From CAVYGN01 sp964413265 (lineage in GTDB: Bacteria > Spirochaetota > Brevinematia > Brevinematales > JAOACQ01): DNA of 64,000 nucleotides. The notes beneath the pieces were generated by a model, which was not told the DNA's origin, made no database searches, and saw only the letters and a list, made by a program, of their open reading frames with translations. Positions within the stretch are counted from its first letter, which is position 1, and every line of letters starts with the position of its first letter. The DNA lies in the NCBI GenBank assembly GCA_964413265.1, contig CAYPRX010000073.1:107379-171378 (forward strand). Reading direction: 5' to 3'. The translations under genes and the position numbers were made by a program. Shown one piece after another: positions 1 to 8,046 of the stretch.

Positions 1-441
1 ATTGAGTTCACCGCCTCCTAATTTGCCCATTCCTATTATCAGAAGATTGCTTTTAAGTATTTCATAGGTTAAGCCGTGTCTGTTATCGCTGGAACTGAAA
101 AGGCTCTTGATTGAATAATCTATGCAGAAATCTGCAAGGTCGGAAATTTCCAATAGAGTTTCAGGAATGGTGTTTACATGCAGGAAATCCCTTAATGCAA
201 TTAGACCGGTCTCCCTGTTTTTTATAATTCTGATTTGCAGAAAAAGATTTGATCTGTCAGTCGAGTCAGGATGAAAAGGATACTTGCCTTTATAGGAAAT
301 TCTTAATATGTGGCTTTTCCCCTTCCAATTGCTTATTATCTCTTCCATTTCAGCCCTTGTGCGTTTGTCTTTAACTATGAGTGTACTTAGATAAGGGCTG
401 GAAAGAGCCAGTTCTTTGATGATTTCTTCTTGATTTGACAT
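1..441 (-). CDS. glnE: Glutamate-ammonia-ligase adenylyltransferase GlnE, N-terminal part (cut by window edge)
   Basis: Partial gene; only the first 147 codons are inside the window. GlnE adenylylates and de-adenylylates glutamine synthetase to match its activity to nitrogen supply. The visible end of the protein reads NLLIIGMGKLGGGELN, the start of the nucleotidyltransferase fold that marks this family (E. coli has nearly the same string in its first domain). The preceding ~130 residues are helical and fit the N-terminal cap. Translation starts at the ATG at 441-439 and no Shine-Dalgarno sequence precedes it; the -10 box of the likely promoter ends only 8 bases upstream, so the mRNA may be leaderless. 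The divergent neighbour is a class II glutamine amidotransferase, which fits a nitrogen context. A different member of the same nucleotidyltransferase superfamily cannot be excluded from so short a piece. Confidence 0.85.
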   Translation of the reverse strand, partial: MSNQEEIIKELALSSPYLSTLIVKDKRTRAEMEEIISNWKGKSHILRISYKGKYPFHPDSTDRSNLFLQIRIIKNRETGLIALRDFLHVNTIPETLLEISDLADFCIDYSIKSLFSSSDNRHGLTYEILKSNLLIIGMGKLGGGELN

Positions 442-449
442 AACAGGAT

Positions 450-478
450 AGTATAGCCGTTGTTGAAATTTTTTTCAA
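450..478 (-). promoter_or_regulatory. Promoter of glnE with overlapping inverted repeat
   Basis: On the minus strand a TTGAAA (478-473) and a TATACT (455-450) are 17 bases apart, close to the sigma-70 consensus. The -35 box is part of an inverted repeat, GTTGAAA at 462-468 and TTTCAAC at 473-479, 7-base arms around a 4-base centre, which could be an operator. Confidence 0.5.
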
Positions 479-528
479 CCTAGGTGTTGCAATAAGCATC
501 CGGTTGATCACAGATGCAATTCGATATC

Positions 529-557
529 TTGAGTTTTTAATTCAGAATCAATATAAT
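529..557 (+). promoter_or_regulatory. Promoter of the glutamine amidotransferase gene
   Basis: TTGAGT at 529-534 and a perfect TATAAT at 552-557 are separated by 17 bases. A Shine-Dalgarno GAGG (579-582) follows, 7 bases before the ATG at 590. Confidence 0.55.
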
Positions 558-589
558 AATAGATTACTAAAGTTTTGTGAGGACGAAAA

Positions 590-1684
590 ATGACAGTTGT
601 TTATGCTCCTAAAAGCCCATATGGGGAAAAAGATATTTCAGGCTGCGGTATTATCGGTTTTATCAACAGGGATGGCAAGAAATCCACAGGCATTGAAGCG
701 ATAAAAGGTATAGAACATTTGAAGGAAAGAGGCAACAGCCTGGGCGGCGGATTTGCAGTTTACGGCCTTTACGATACATATAAGGACTATTATGCTCTGC
801 ATGTTATGTATGATGACATTGCATCTATGAAAAACGGTAAAGAATATATACAAAAAAATTTTGATGTTGTTTACGAAGACCAGATCCCCACAAGAAAAAA
901 TAAAACAATCATCAACCCCCCTCTGTTTTACAGGTATTTTTGCAGGGTTTCGGATGCTCAGCTCGTCAATGTCAAAGAGGACGATTATGTCGTTTCAAAG
1001 GTTCTCTTTATTAATAAGAATATTGACGGGGTTTTTATCGTTTCGAGTGGAAAGAATATGGGAGCATTCAAGGGAGTCGGAGAGGCCCATGAAATCGGTG
1101 ATTTCTTCAGGCTTGACGAATACCGGGCTCACACCTGGATTGCACACAGCAGATTTCCCACAAATACCCCCGGCTGGTGGGGAGGAGCACATCCATTCAC
1201 AATTCTTGATTATTCAGTAGTTCATAACGGGGAGATATCTTCTTACGGCATTAACAGGAGATACCTTGAGAGTTTCGGGTACGAATGTACTATGCGTACT
1301 GACACTGAAGTTGTTGCTTACGCAGTTGACCTGTTAAGAAGGAAGCATAATCTTTCCTGGGATAATATTGCAAAGGTTTTTGCAGCTCCTTTCTGGAAAG
1401 ATATTGATGCGATGGATGAAAAATCAAAATCTCTGTGCAGAGATATCAGGACAGTTTATGGAAGTCTTTTACTTAATGGCCCCTTTGCTTTTGTAATAGG
1501 CTTTGGCGGGGGATTTATGGCCCTTTCCGACAGGGTAAAACTGAGGCCGCTTGTAGCAGCGCAGAGCGGCAAGACCCTTTATGTTTCAAGTGAGGAGGGC
1601 GCCATCAGGTGTATAGAAACGAATCTTAATAACATCTGGCACCCAAAAGCCGGAGAGCCTGTATTCGGGTATCTTGAAAATTGA
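590..1684 (+). CDS. Class II glutamine amidotransferase (glutamate-synthase domain-1 type)
   Basis: The 364-residue protein has the Ntn-hydrolase glutaminase fold of the GltB N-terminal domain. Visible landmarks are the nucleophile in SGCGIIGF, HSRFPTNTPGWW, AHPF, VHNGEI and the TDTEV motif. Such domains release ammonia from glutamine for a synthase partner. The presumed nucleophile is Cys19, so an 18-residue propeptide would have to be removed, as happens in glutamate synthases; no methionine directly precedes the cysteine. The FMN-binding synthase domain is not fused and not adjacent, because the next gene is an unrelated TetR regulator. It diverges from glnE, which supports a role in nitrogen assimilation. 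Exact substrate unknown; a stand-alone subunit working with a synthase encoded elsewhere is the most likely reading. Confidence 0.85.
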   Translation: MTVVYAPKSPYGEKDISGCGIIGFINRDGKKSTGIEAIKGIEHLKERGNSLGGGFAVYGLYDTYKDYYALHVMYDDIASMKNGKEYIQKNFDVVYEDQIPTRKNKTIINPPLFYRYFCRVSDAQLVNVKEDDYVVSKVLFINKNIDGVFIVSSGKNMGAFKGVGEAHEIGDFFRLDEYRAHTWIAHSRFPTNTPGWWGGAHPFTILDYSVVHNGEISSYGINRRYLESFGYECTMRTDTEVVAYAVDLLRRKHNLSWDNIAKVFAAPFWKDIDAMDEKSKSLCRDIRTVYGSLLLNGPFAFVIGFGGGFMALSDRVKLRPLVAAQSGKTLYVSSEEGAIRCIETNLNNIWHPKAGEPVFGYLEN

Positions 1685-1749
1685 GGCAACTTTATTAATT
1701 TAGAGCATAATCCATCCTTTTAAAATGAAAAGTATTCTTTAATAATGTG

Positions 1750-1779
1750 TTGACATATTGATACTATATGGTGTATAAT
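1750..1779 (+). promoter_or_regulatory. Promoter of the TetR/efflux operon
   Basis: Perfect TTGACA at 1750-1755 and perfect TATAAT at 1774-1779 with an 18-base spacer. It lies 57 bases before the tetR start, with no competing gene between. Confidence 0.65.
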
Positions 1780-1786
1780 TATACTA

Positions 1787-1800
1787 AGAGTTAAAACTCT
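1787..1800 (+). promoter_or_regulatory. Candidate TetR operator
   Basis: A near-palindrome AGAGTT-AA-AACTCT sits just downstream of the -10 box, over the expected transcription start. Its place directly ahead of tetR suggests autoregulation; this is inference from position and symmetry only. Confidence 0.4.
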
Positions 1801-1835
1801 GGGTATATACTATAAATTTAAACCAGGGGTAAAGT

Positions 1836-2444
1836 ATGAATAAGAGGCATGATTCGGGTGATACGAAGGAGAATATACTCATTGCCGCCAGGGATATACT
1901 TATCAGGAAGGGTTATGACGGAACTAAAATGGAGGATATCGCCAAAAAAGCCGGCGTCAGCAAGATCATGCTGTATTACCATTTTAAAAGTAAGGAAAAT
2001 ATACTGAAGGAGCTTATCGGCAGAATGATAGATGCCACCAGAAAGAATATTTCAGGGTATCTGGAAGGCATGAAAAATCAGAAAACAATAAAGCCGGAAA
2101 TGATCCTTGAAAAATTAAAAAAGGTGATAGGAAAAGAAACTCCTCTTATACGTATAATTATTTCGGAAGTGCTGAGGGGAAAACTGGATTACTGGATAGC
2201 ATTATCTCTTTTAAGGGATTTGTATGATGACCTTTACAATATGCGAAGAAAAGCGGGGATTTCTCTTGAGGACAGGGAATCATGTATTACAAAATTGTTC
2301 TTTTTCCAGGGTCTGCCTCTGATTATGTATTTCTGTACATCTGAATATTTTGGGAAGGTTTACGGAATCGAGGCTGAAAAAATGGAAACAGCATTTTCAG
2401 AAAAATTTGCTGACAGCCTTTTAAGAACACTTGATCTTAATTGA
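1836..2444 (+). CDS. TetR/AcrR family repressor of the downstream efflux operon
   Basis: A 202-residue TetR-type regulator. The N-terminal helix-turn-helix spans about residues 10-55, with the family pattern ...KGYDGTKMEDIAKKAGVSK...LYYHFKSKE. The C-terminal ligand domain is not recognisable to a specific inducer. It is the first gene of an operon and is followed after 15 bases by the HlyD-type adaptor. The order TetR, HlyD, ATPase, two permeases is that of E. coli cecR-ybhGFSR, so a CecR-like role (control of its own efflux pump) is likely. Regulation is probably autogenous through the palindrome at 1787-1800. AGGGG about 7 bases before the ATG supports the start. Confidence 0.85.
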   Translation: MNKRHDSGDTKENILIAARDILIRKGYDGTKMEDIAKKAGVSKIMLYYHFKSKENILKELIGRMIDATRKNISGYLEGMKNQKTIKPEMILEKLKKVIGKETPLIRIIISEVLRGKLDYWIALSLLRDLYDDLYNMRRKAGISLEDRESCITKLFFFQGLPLIMYFCTSEYFGKVYGIEAEKMETAFSEKFADSLLRTLDLN

Positions 2445-2459
2445 ACAGTGGAGGTTTAA

Positions 2460-3284
2460 ATGAAGACAAAAGCTATTATACCATTAGCGGTTATTGTCTT
2501 GATACTTACTGCAACAACTTTGTATTTTGAGGTATTTAGAAATTTTAATAAAAATGCTGGAATTATCGAGGGGTCGGGAACAATAGAGGTGACTGAGATA
2601 GATATTAGTTCGACGATATCCGGCAGGATCGCTGAACTGCCGGTCGAAGAAGGAATGGAGGTCAAAAGTGGGCAGCTGCTTGTAAAGCTTGTTTACGATG
2701 AGCTTGCAGCGGAAAGGAATTCAGCCAGAGCCAGCTTTGAAAATGCGGATTTGAACCTCAAGAGGGTAAGGGATCTATTCAATGCAGGTTCGGCCACTAA
2801 AAAAGAGCTTGATGATGCAGAGGCAGCGTACAGGGTATCGAAAGCGGCCCTTGATCAGATTGCTGCAGACATAGAAAACGCAGTAATTTATGCTCCGATT
2901 GACGGGACAATTCTTGTGAAGAACCTTGAAGTTGGAGAAACAGCTTTCCCGGGTTCATCTATTTTAACTATGGCAGATATCAAACATGTATATATAAAGA
3001 TATATGTGGATGAAAAAAAACTCGGATTTGTAAAAGTTGGCATGAAAGCCTCCATTCATATTGACAGTTATCCCGGAAGGGATTTTAATGGTATTGTTTC
3101 AACAATTTCTGAGGAAGCTGAGTTTACACCAAAAACAATACAAACAAAGGATGAAAGAGTGAAATTGATGTTTGCAGTAAAGATAAACCTTGACAACCCC
3201 GATGAAGCCCTTAAACCAGGAATGCCTGCAGATGCAATTATTTATTTGGATGGCAGTTATGATCGAGGTAAAAAATCTCAGTAA
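2460..3284 (+). CDS. HlyD-family periplasmic adaptor of an ABC exporter (YbhG-like)
   Basis: A 274-residue membrane-fusion protein. One N-terminal membrane anchor (about residues 5-23) is followed by the two halves of a lipoyl-like domain (ISGRIAELPVEEGMEVKSG and GTILVKNLEVGETAFPGSS). Between the halves is a coiled-coil hairpin (about 75-145), and a beta-barrel lies near the end. Such proteins link an inner-membrane exporter to the outer membrane, consistent with a diderm cell. The first ATPase gene starts 26 bases before this one ends, so the two are translationally coupled. The short hairpin fits YbhG/YhiI rather than AcrA-type adaptors. No TolC-like outer-membrane channel is encoded nearby. 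Confidence 0.88.
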   Translation: MKTKAIIPLAVIVLILTATTLYFEVFRNFNKNAGIIEGSGTIEVTEIDISSTISGRIAELPVEEGMEVKSGQLLVKLVYDELAAERNSARASFENADLNLKRVRDLFNAGSATKKELDDAEAAYRVSKAALDQIAADIENAVIYAPIDGTILVKNLEVGETAFPGSSILTMADIKHVYIKIYVDEKKLGFVKVGMKASIHIDSYPGRDFNGIVSTISEEAEFTPKTIQTKDERVKLMFAVKINLDNPDEALKPGMPADAIIYLDGSYDRGKKSQ

Positions 3285-4179
3285 GTCTTTCAGGAAGGAA
3301 CCGGCATTGAGTGATATCTCTTTCCTTATTGGGAAGGGAGAGATTTTCGGAATCGTGGGACCTGACGGAGCCGGCAAAAGTACTCTTCTGCGGATACTGG
3401 CTGGTATTCTCCAGCCGGGATCAGGAACTGTCTTCATTGATGGCATCGATTTGTTTAAAAATCTGTATCTAATAAAAGACGGGCTTGCATATATGCCGCA
3501 AAAGTTCGGCCTGTATGAAGACCTTACTGTTGATGAGAATATTTTCTTTTTTGGCAATCTCTTTGGACTATCGAATAAAGAGATAAGGAAGAATTTAGTG
3601 ACCCTTTATTCCTTCAGCCGCCTGGAGCCTTTTAAAAACAGACTGGCAGGAAAACTTTCCGGGGGGATGAAGCAAAAATTAGGTCTTGCATGCTGTCTTG
3701 TTCATAATCCGGATATCCTGCTTCTTGACGAACCAACCAACGGCGTGGACCCGGTATCACGCAGGGAATTCTGGAAAATACTCTACGATCTCCTGAGTGA
3801 GGGTAAAACTATAGTTATCAGTACCGCTTACCTTGATGAGGCTGAACGATGCAATAGAATCGCCCTGATGCATAAAAGCAGAATAATAGCTCTCGGTACA
3901 CCTGAAGAGATAAAGGATTTGATTCCTGATAAATTTCTGGAGATAACAACATCGGATTCAAGAAAGGCTGAAAGAATATTGAAAAACTATAATGAATTCA
4001 AATCCATTATACTTACAGGGGCAACGTTGAGGTTATTCATTCGTGAAAAGGGTAATTCAAAGGAAAATTTAAAAAAAATCATCGAAAAGGAAGGGTTAAA
4101 GGTAATTTCCATGCGTGAAAACATTCCCGGTTTGGAGGATTGTTTTGTAGAGATTCTCGCTTTAAGGGACACGAATTGA
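3259..4179 (+). CDS. ABC exporter ATPase, first nucleotide-binding subunit (YbhF N-half-like)
   Basis: A 306-residue ABC ATPase. Walker A is GPDGAGKS, the signature LSGGM is at 133-137, and Walker B with its glutamate reads LLLDEP. The H-loop histidine is missing: the usual THYxDEAE is STAYLDEAE, with Ala190 at the histidine position. The start ATG at 3259 is chosen because MIEVKNLSKSF is the normal family N-terminus; an upstream in-frame start at 3190 would add 23 unlikely residues. It overlaps the HlyD gene by 26 bases, and its stop overlaps the next start (TTGA). It most resembles the first half of the double ATPase YbhF/RbbA, whose first domain I recall as also lacking this histidine. Confidence 0.85.
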   Translation: MIEVKNLSKSFRKEPALSDISFLIGKGEIFGIVGPDGAGKSTLLRILAGILQPGSGTVFIDGIDLFKNLYLIKDGLAYMPQKFGLYEDLTVDENIFFFGNLFGLSNKEIRKNLVTLYSFSRLEPFKNRLAGKLSGGMKQKLGLACCLVHNPDILLLDEPTNGVDPVSRREFWKILYDLLSEGKTIVISTAYLDEAERCNRIALMHKSRIIALGTPEEIKDLIPDKFLEITTSDSRKAERILKNYNEFKSIILTGATLRLFIREKGNSKENLKKIIEKEGLKVISMRENIPGLEDCFVEILALRDTN

Positions 4180-5330
4180 AACCATTTATCTATTCCATCC
4201 GCAGAATAAAGGCTGTAGCAGGCAAAGAATGGATACAGATAAGAAGGGACCTCCGCAGTATGGTGCTCTCCCTCGGCCTTCCTGTATTTCTTATTCTGCT
4301 TTTCGGTTATGCACTGTCCATGGACGTCAAGCATGTGAGTTTTGCTATATTCGATCAGGATAAAACAGCCTTTTCAAGGAATTTTCTTGAAAATTTTTTT
4401 CATTCAGAGTATCTTTCACCTTACAAGTACATCTCAAATTATAAGGAAATAGACCAGCTAATAAACAATGGAACTATAGTTATGGCTATAGTTATTCCTG
4501 AAAACTTTGAACAAAAGTATAAAACAGGAAAGAATGCAGATATCCAGGTCATTGTAGACGGTTCGGATTCGACATCGGCGACCGTTGCTTTAGGCTATGT
4601 TAACAATATCCTTTTTGAATTTAACAGTAAAAACAAGGTCAGTGAAATGAACAGGTACGGCCTTTCCTTCCTATCCATGCCTATCGACGTCAGGACGAGG
4701 ATCTGGTATAACTCTGAGCTGAAAAGCAGGAATTACATAGTACCGGGTATCATAGTGATCATTATGGCGATAATATCTGCTCTGATTACCAGTCTTACAA
4801 TTTCCAGGGAATGGGAAAGGGGAACAATGGAAAGCCTGATCACGACTCCATTAAGGAGGCATGAAATATTTCTTGGTAAGCTGTTTCCTTATGTGTTCAT
4901 TGCATTTTTCGACCTGATCGTTGCAGTGTGCATAGGTTATTTTGTATTCCAGGCTCCTATCAGAGGAAGTTTTATTGAGTTATATCTTGTTGCTCTTCTT
5001 TTTCTGATAGGCGCTTCAAGCCTTGGAATTTTTATTTCCTCGGCAACGAAATCCCAGGTTCTTTCAGTACAGGTTTCAGTAATATTAACATACCTTCCAT
5101 CTTTAATATTGTCGGGATACATATATCCGATTAAAAATATGCCCATTTTTGTCCAGTTAGTAACATACCTGATCCCCGCTAAATATCTTATTATTTATAT
5201 GAAGGGAATAGCTCTGAAGGGTATCGGATATGTCCTTATGTGGGAGCAGATTCTTTTTCTTTTTATATTTGCTTTAGTTATCAGTTTTATAAGTCTGAGA
5301 AACATAGTAATGAAATTGCCGGAGGAATAA
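4176..5330 (+). CDS. ABC-2 type permease subunit 1 (YbhS-like)
   Basis: A 384-residue inner-membrane exporter subunit. One N-terminal helix (LPVFLILLFGYAL) is followed by a large extracytoplasmic domain (about residues 45-185) and five more helices, the ABC2_membrane_3 layout. The cytoplasmic coupling segment REWERGTMESLITTPLRR is typical. I place the start at TTG 4176: AAGGGA lies 6 bases upstream and the TTG overlaps the ATPase stop codon (TTGA). An in-frame ATG at 4140 would lie inside the ATPase gene with no ribosome site. It pairs with the next permease to form the membrane channel. Confidence 0.85.
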   Translation: MKPFIYSIRRIKAVAGKEWIQIRRDLRSMVLSLGLPVFLILLFGYALSMDVKHVSFAIFDQDKTAFSRNFLENFFHSEYLSPYKYISNYKEIDQLINNGTIVMAIVIPENFEQKYKTGKNADIQVIVDGSDSTSATVALGYVNNILFEFNSKNKVSEMNRYGLSFLSMPIDVRTRIWYNSELKSRNYIVPGIIVIIMAIISALITSLTISREWERGTMESLITTPLRRHEIFLGKLFPYVFIAFFDLIVAVCIGYFVFQAPIRGSFIELYLVALLFLIGASSLGIFISSATKSQVLSVQVSVILTYLPSLILSGYIYPIKNMPIFVQLVTYLIPAKYLIIYMKGIALKGIGYVLMWEQILFLFIFALVISFISLRNIVMKLPEE

Positions 5331-5337
5331 CATCCAT

Positions 5338-6489
5338 ATGCACCCTTTGGCTTCTCTCGAAGCATTTTTAATAAAAGAATTCAAGCAAATGTTCAGGGAT
5401 CCCCGTATGAGGCTTGTGATATTTGCCGCTCCCGTAATAATGCTGCTGATACTGGGATACGCCGTCAACACCGATGTTAAAGATGTAAAAATGACTGTCT
5501 TTGACGAGGATAGAACCCGTCTGAGCAGGGAGCTTCTTGAAAAATTTACAGGCTCCGGATATTTTTTTGTTTTTAACAGCCTCCATTCCCAGTCTGAACT
5601 GGATAAGGTGATGAACAGGGGAGATGCAGAGGTTTATATCCATATCGGAAAAGATTTTTCTAAAAAGATCAAGGCCGGTAAAAATTCAATCATCCAGATA
5701 ATTGTGGACGGGACAGATTCCAGCAGGGCTGCAGTTATTGTTTCATACGTGGATCAGATAACGACCTTGTATTCTCTAGATTATTTAAACAAAAGGGTAA
5801 GACTTTTTATATTGAACAGAGGAATAAAAGGTGTGAAATTCAGGCAAAACATAGAGATGAAACAGAGAGTATTTTTTAATCCCGATCTGTCGAGCAGGAA
5901 CTTTTTTCTTCCTGTTGTACTGGGCCTTGTGGTTTCTTTGATTACAATAGTGCTGACCTCAATGTCCATAGTAAAAGAAAGGGAAACAGGCACTATTGAC
6001 CAGCTTATTGTATCCCCAATCCGGCCTTTCCAGCTGATAGCCGGAAAAACTGTACCGTTTATTATAGTAAGTTTCTTTGATGTTATAATTGTAACTCTTA
6101 TCACAATATTCTGGTTCAATGTGCCTTTTAAAGGCGATTTCTTCTTCCTTTTTTTTGCCTGTCTTTTATATATAATTTCAACTGTCTCGATAGGGCTCTA
6201 CATCTCAACCATCTCAAAAAGCCAGCAGGAGGCGCTTCTTTCCACATTTCTTTATTTTATTCCGTCACTTCTTTTTTCCGGTTTTATCTTCCCGATATAC
6301 GCCATGCCCCAGGAGATTCAATTAATAACTTATATAAATCCTATGGCTTATTTCGTAAGAATAATACGGGGGGTTTTTCTCAGAGGAACGTCTTTCATCG
6401 AGTTATGGAAAGAAATGCTTATGCTACTTTTTATTGGCGGCATTTTATTTTATCTTAGCACCGGAAGATTCAGAAGGAGGCTTGAATAA
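5338..6489 (+). CDS. ABC-2 type permease subunit 2 (YbhR-like)
   Basis: A 383-residue paralogue of the preceding gene, with the same layout: first helix near residues 25-45, an extracytoplasmic domain, then a cluster of helices from about 195. The coupling motif reads KERETGTIDQLIVSPIRP. GGAGG lies upstream of the ATG at 5338. The stop codon overlaps the start of the next ATPase by one base (TAATG). With its partner it would form a heterodimeric exporter; the substrate of the E. coli homologues is not firmly established, and drugs and cations have both been suggested. Confidence 0.85.
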   Translation: MHPLASLEAFLIKEFKQMFRDPRMRLVIFAAPVIMLLILGYAVNTDVKDVKMTVFDEDRTRLSRELLEKFTGSGYFFVFNSLHSQSELDKVMNRGDAEVYIHIGKDFSKKIKAGKNSIIQIIVDGTDSSRAAVIVSYVDQITTLYSLDYLNKRVRLFILNRGIKGVKFRQNIEMKQRVFFNPDLSSRNFFLPVVLGLVVSLITIVLTSMSIVKERETGTIDQLIVSPIRPFQLIAGKTVPFIIVSFFDVIIVTLITIFWFNVPFKGDFFFLFFACLLYIISTVSIGLYISTISKSQQEALLSTFLYFIPSLLFSGFIFPIYAMPQEIQLITYINPMAYFVRIIRGVFLRGTSFIELWKEMLMLLFIGGILFYLSTGRFRRRLE

Positions 6490-7418
6490 TGGATGCGGCA
6501 GTCACAGTGCTTGATCTCACGAAAAGATTCGATCGTTTTACTGCGGTAGATAAAATCAGCTTCAATGTTAATAAAGGAGAAATTTTCGGGTTTCTTGGCC
6601 CTAACGGGGCAGGGAAGAGTACCACGATAAAAATGCTTTGTGGTATAATTGCTCCAAGCTGCGGTTCAGGTTATGTCAACGGATTTGATATTGTGAAAGA
6701 ACAGTATAATATTAAAAGAAGTATCGGTTATATGTCTCAGAAATTTTCAATGTATGATGATCTGACAGTTGTCGAGAACCTGGAATTTTTTGGTTCTATA
6801 TACGGTTTGCCAGGAAATTTATTGAATACCAGGATTGAGCAAATCGTAGGAATGATGGAAATGACTGAAATGAAAAAGAAGATGATGAGAGACCTTCCTC
6901 TGGGAATAAAACAGCGGCTTGCCCTGGGAGGGGCAATAATTCATAATCCCGGGATATTGTTTCTCGATGAGCCGACATCCGGCGTTGATCCTATAATGAG
7001 GAGGAATTTCTGGGACCTTATCTATTCTTTTGCCGAAGAAGGAAAAACCATCTTTGTTACTACACATTACATGGATGAAGCTGAACATTGCGACAGGATA
7101 GCCCTGATACTGGGAGGGAAGATAATCGCTCTGGATTCTCCGGAAGGACTGAAATCGTCTTTAAACTTTGATGTTTATAGAATTAAAACTGAAAACCTGA
7201 TAGAAACTTTTAATGTTCTTTCATCAATGGACTTTATTAAAGAGGCAGCAATATTCGGGGCCGATATTCATATTCTTTGTGACAAGGGCGAAAGAGTCAT
7301 TCCAAAACTGGATAAGATCTTTAAAGAAAAAAATTATAACGGATATAGTATTGATAAAATATATCCGTCTTTGGAAGATGTATTCGTTACCAGTGTTGGA
7401 AAGGCTGGTCTTATATAA
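6489..7418 (+). CDS. ABC exporter ATPase, second nucleotide-binding subunit (YbhF C-half-like)
   Basis: A 309-residue ABC ATPase with a canonical Walker A (GPNGAGKS), LFLDEP and the H-loop THYMDEAE (His193). Its signature motif is degenerate: the usual LSGG is LPLG at 136-139. This is the mirror image of the first ATPase, which has LSGG but no H-loop histidine. A heterodimer of the two would have one complete and one impaired ATP site. In E. coli YbhF both domains are fused and precede the permeases; here they are separate genes flanking the permeases. The 3' end overlaps the convergent udg gene by 8 bases, so no terminator fits between them. Confidence 0.87.
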   Translation: MDAAVTVLDLTKRFDRFTAVDKISFNVNKGEIFGFLGPNGAGKSTTIKMLCGIIAPSCGSGYVNGFDIVKEQYNIKRSIGYMSQKFSMYDDLTVVENLEFFGSIYGLPGNLLNTRIEQIVGMMEMTEMKKKMMRDLPLGIKQRLALGGAIIHNPGILFLDEPTSGVDPIMRRNFWDLIYSFAEEGKTIFVTTHYMDEAEHCDRIALILGGKIIALDSPEGLKSSLNFDVYRIKTENLIETFNVLSSMDFIKEAAIFGADIHILCDKGERVIPKLDKIFKEKNYNGYSIDKIYPSLEDVFVTSVGKAGLI

Positions 7419-8046
7419 GGGCAAAGGCGTTCTTTATATCGGTTTCCAGTTCTGAAAGTAGATTCGGATTGCGCAGGACTGCAGCCGGATGAAAAGTCGG
7501 CATCACATTATAACCTAAAGGTGAAGTTTTCATGATCCCCCTCAGTTTTGTAATACCTTCATCTGATGAGAGAATGAATTTTGAAGAAAAATTTCCAAGT
7601 GCGACTATTATTTTTGGTTTTATAATGTATAATTGTTCTATCAGATAAGGAGAACATGCCTCGATTTCATCCGGCAGAGGATTTCTATTTTCCGGCGGTC
7701 TATGTTTTAAAATATTGCAGATATAAACATCGTTTCTTGTATAACCTAAGTTTTCAATCGTTGCGGTGAGGAGTCTTCCAGCTCTTCCAACAAATGGCTT
7801 TCCCTGTTCATCTTCATCAGCTCCTGGGGCTTCTCCGACAAAAACAATGGAAGAATTGGGATTTCCATCATAAAAAACAAGATTTTTTGCCGTCTTATAA
7901 AGCCTGCATCTTTTACATTCAAAGCAGGTATTTTCAAGTTCCTTTAGCTTTAAGGCTTTTTCACCAGCCGGACTGCTGTTCAAGCCATCTATCCATTCCT
8001 CTTTTAGCAGGGCATCAATATGAAATATTAATTCATCTCTATTCAT
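7411..8046 (-). CDS. udg: Family 4 (type-4) uracil-DNA glycosylase
   Basis: A 211-residue iron-sulfur uracil-DNA glycosylase that removes uracil from DNA. Motif 1 is GEAPGADEDEQGKPFVGRAG and the C-terminal motif is PTFHPAAVLRNP, both diagnostic. Cys44 and Cys47 match the N-terminal cluster ligands and Cys131 the last one. The position usually occupied by the third cysteine (KCRPP in many homologues) is His115 (KHRPPENR); Cys110 is nearby. A variant ligand set is therefore possible. An N-terminal extension of about 30 residues precedes the first ligands. The ATG overlaps the rdgB stop (ATGA), so the two nucleotide-damage genes are coupled. Confidence 0.9.
   Translation of the reverse strand: MNRDELIFHIDALLKEEWIDGLNSSPAGEKALKLKELENTCFECKRCRLYKTAKNLVFYDGNPNSSIVFVGEAPGADEDEQGKPFVGRAGRLLTATIENLGYTRNDVYICNILKHRPPENRNPLPDEIEACSPYLIEQLYIIKPKIIVALGNFSSKFILSSDEGITKLRGIMKTSPLGYNVMPTFHPAAVLRNPNLLSELETDIKNAFALI

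Noticed and set aside
861..1220. 119-codon frame inside the glutaminase gene
   Set aside because: It lies in another frame of a clear gene, has no family motifs and no ribosome site.
1685..1749. Terminator after the glutaminase gene
   Set aside because: Only a weak AT-only pairing (CTTTT with AAAAG) is present, without a G-C stem.
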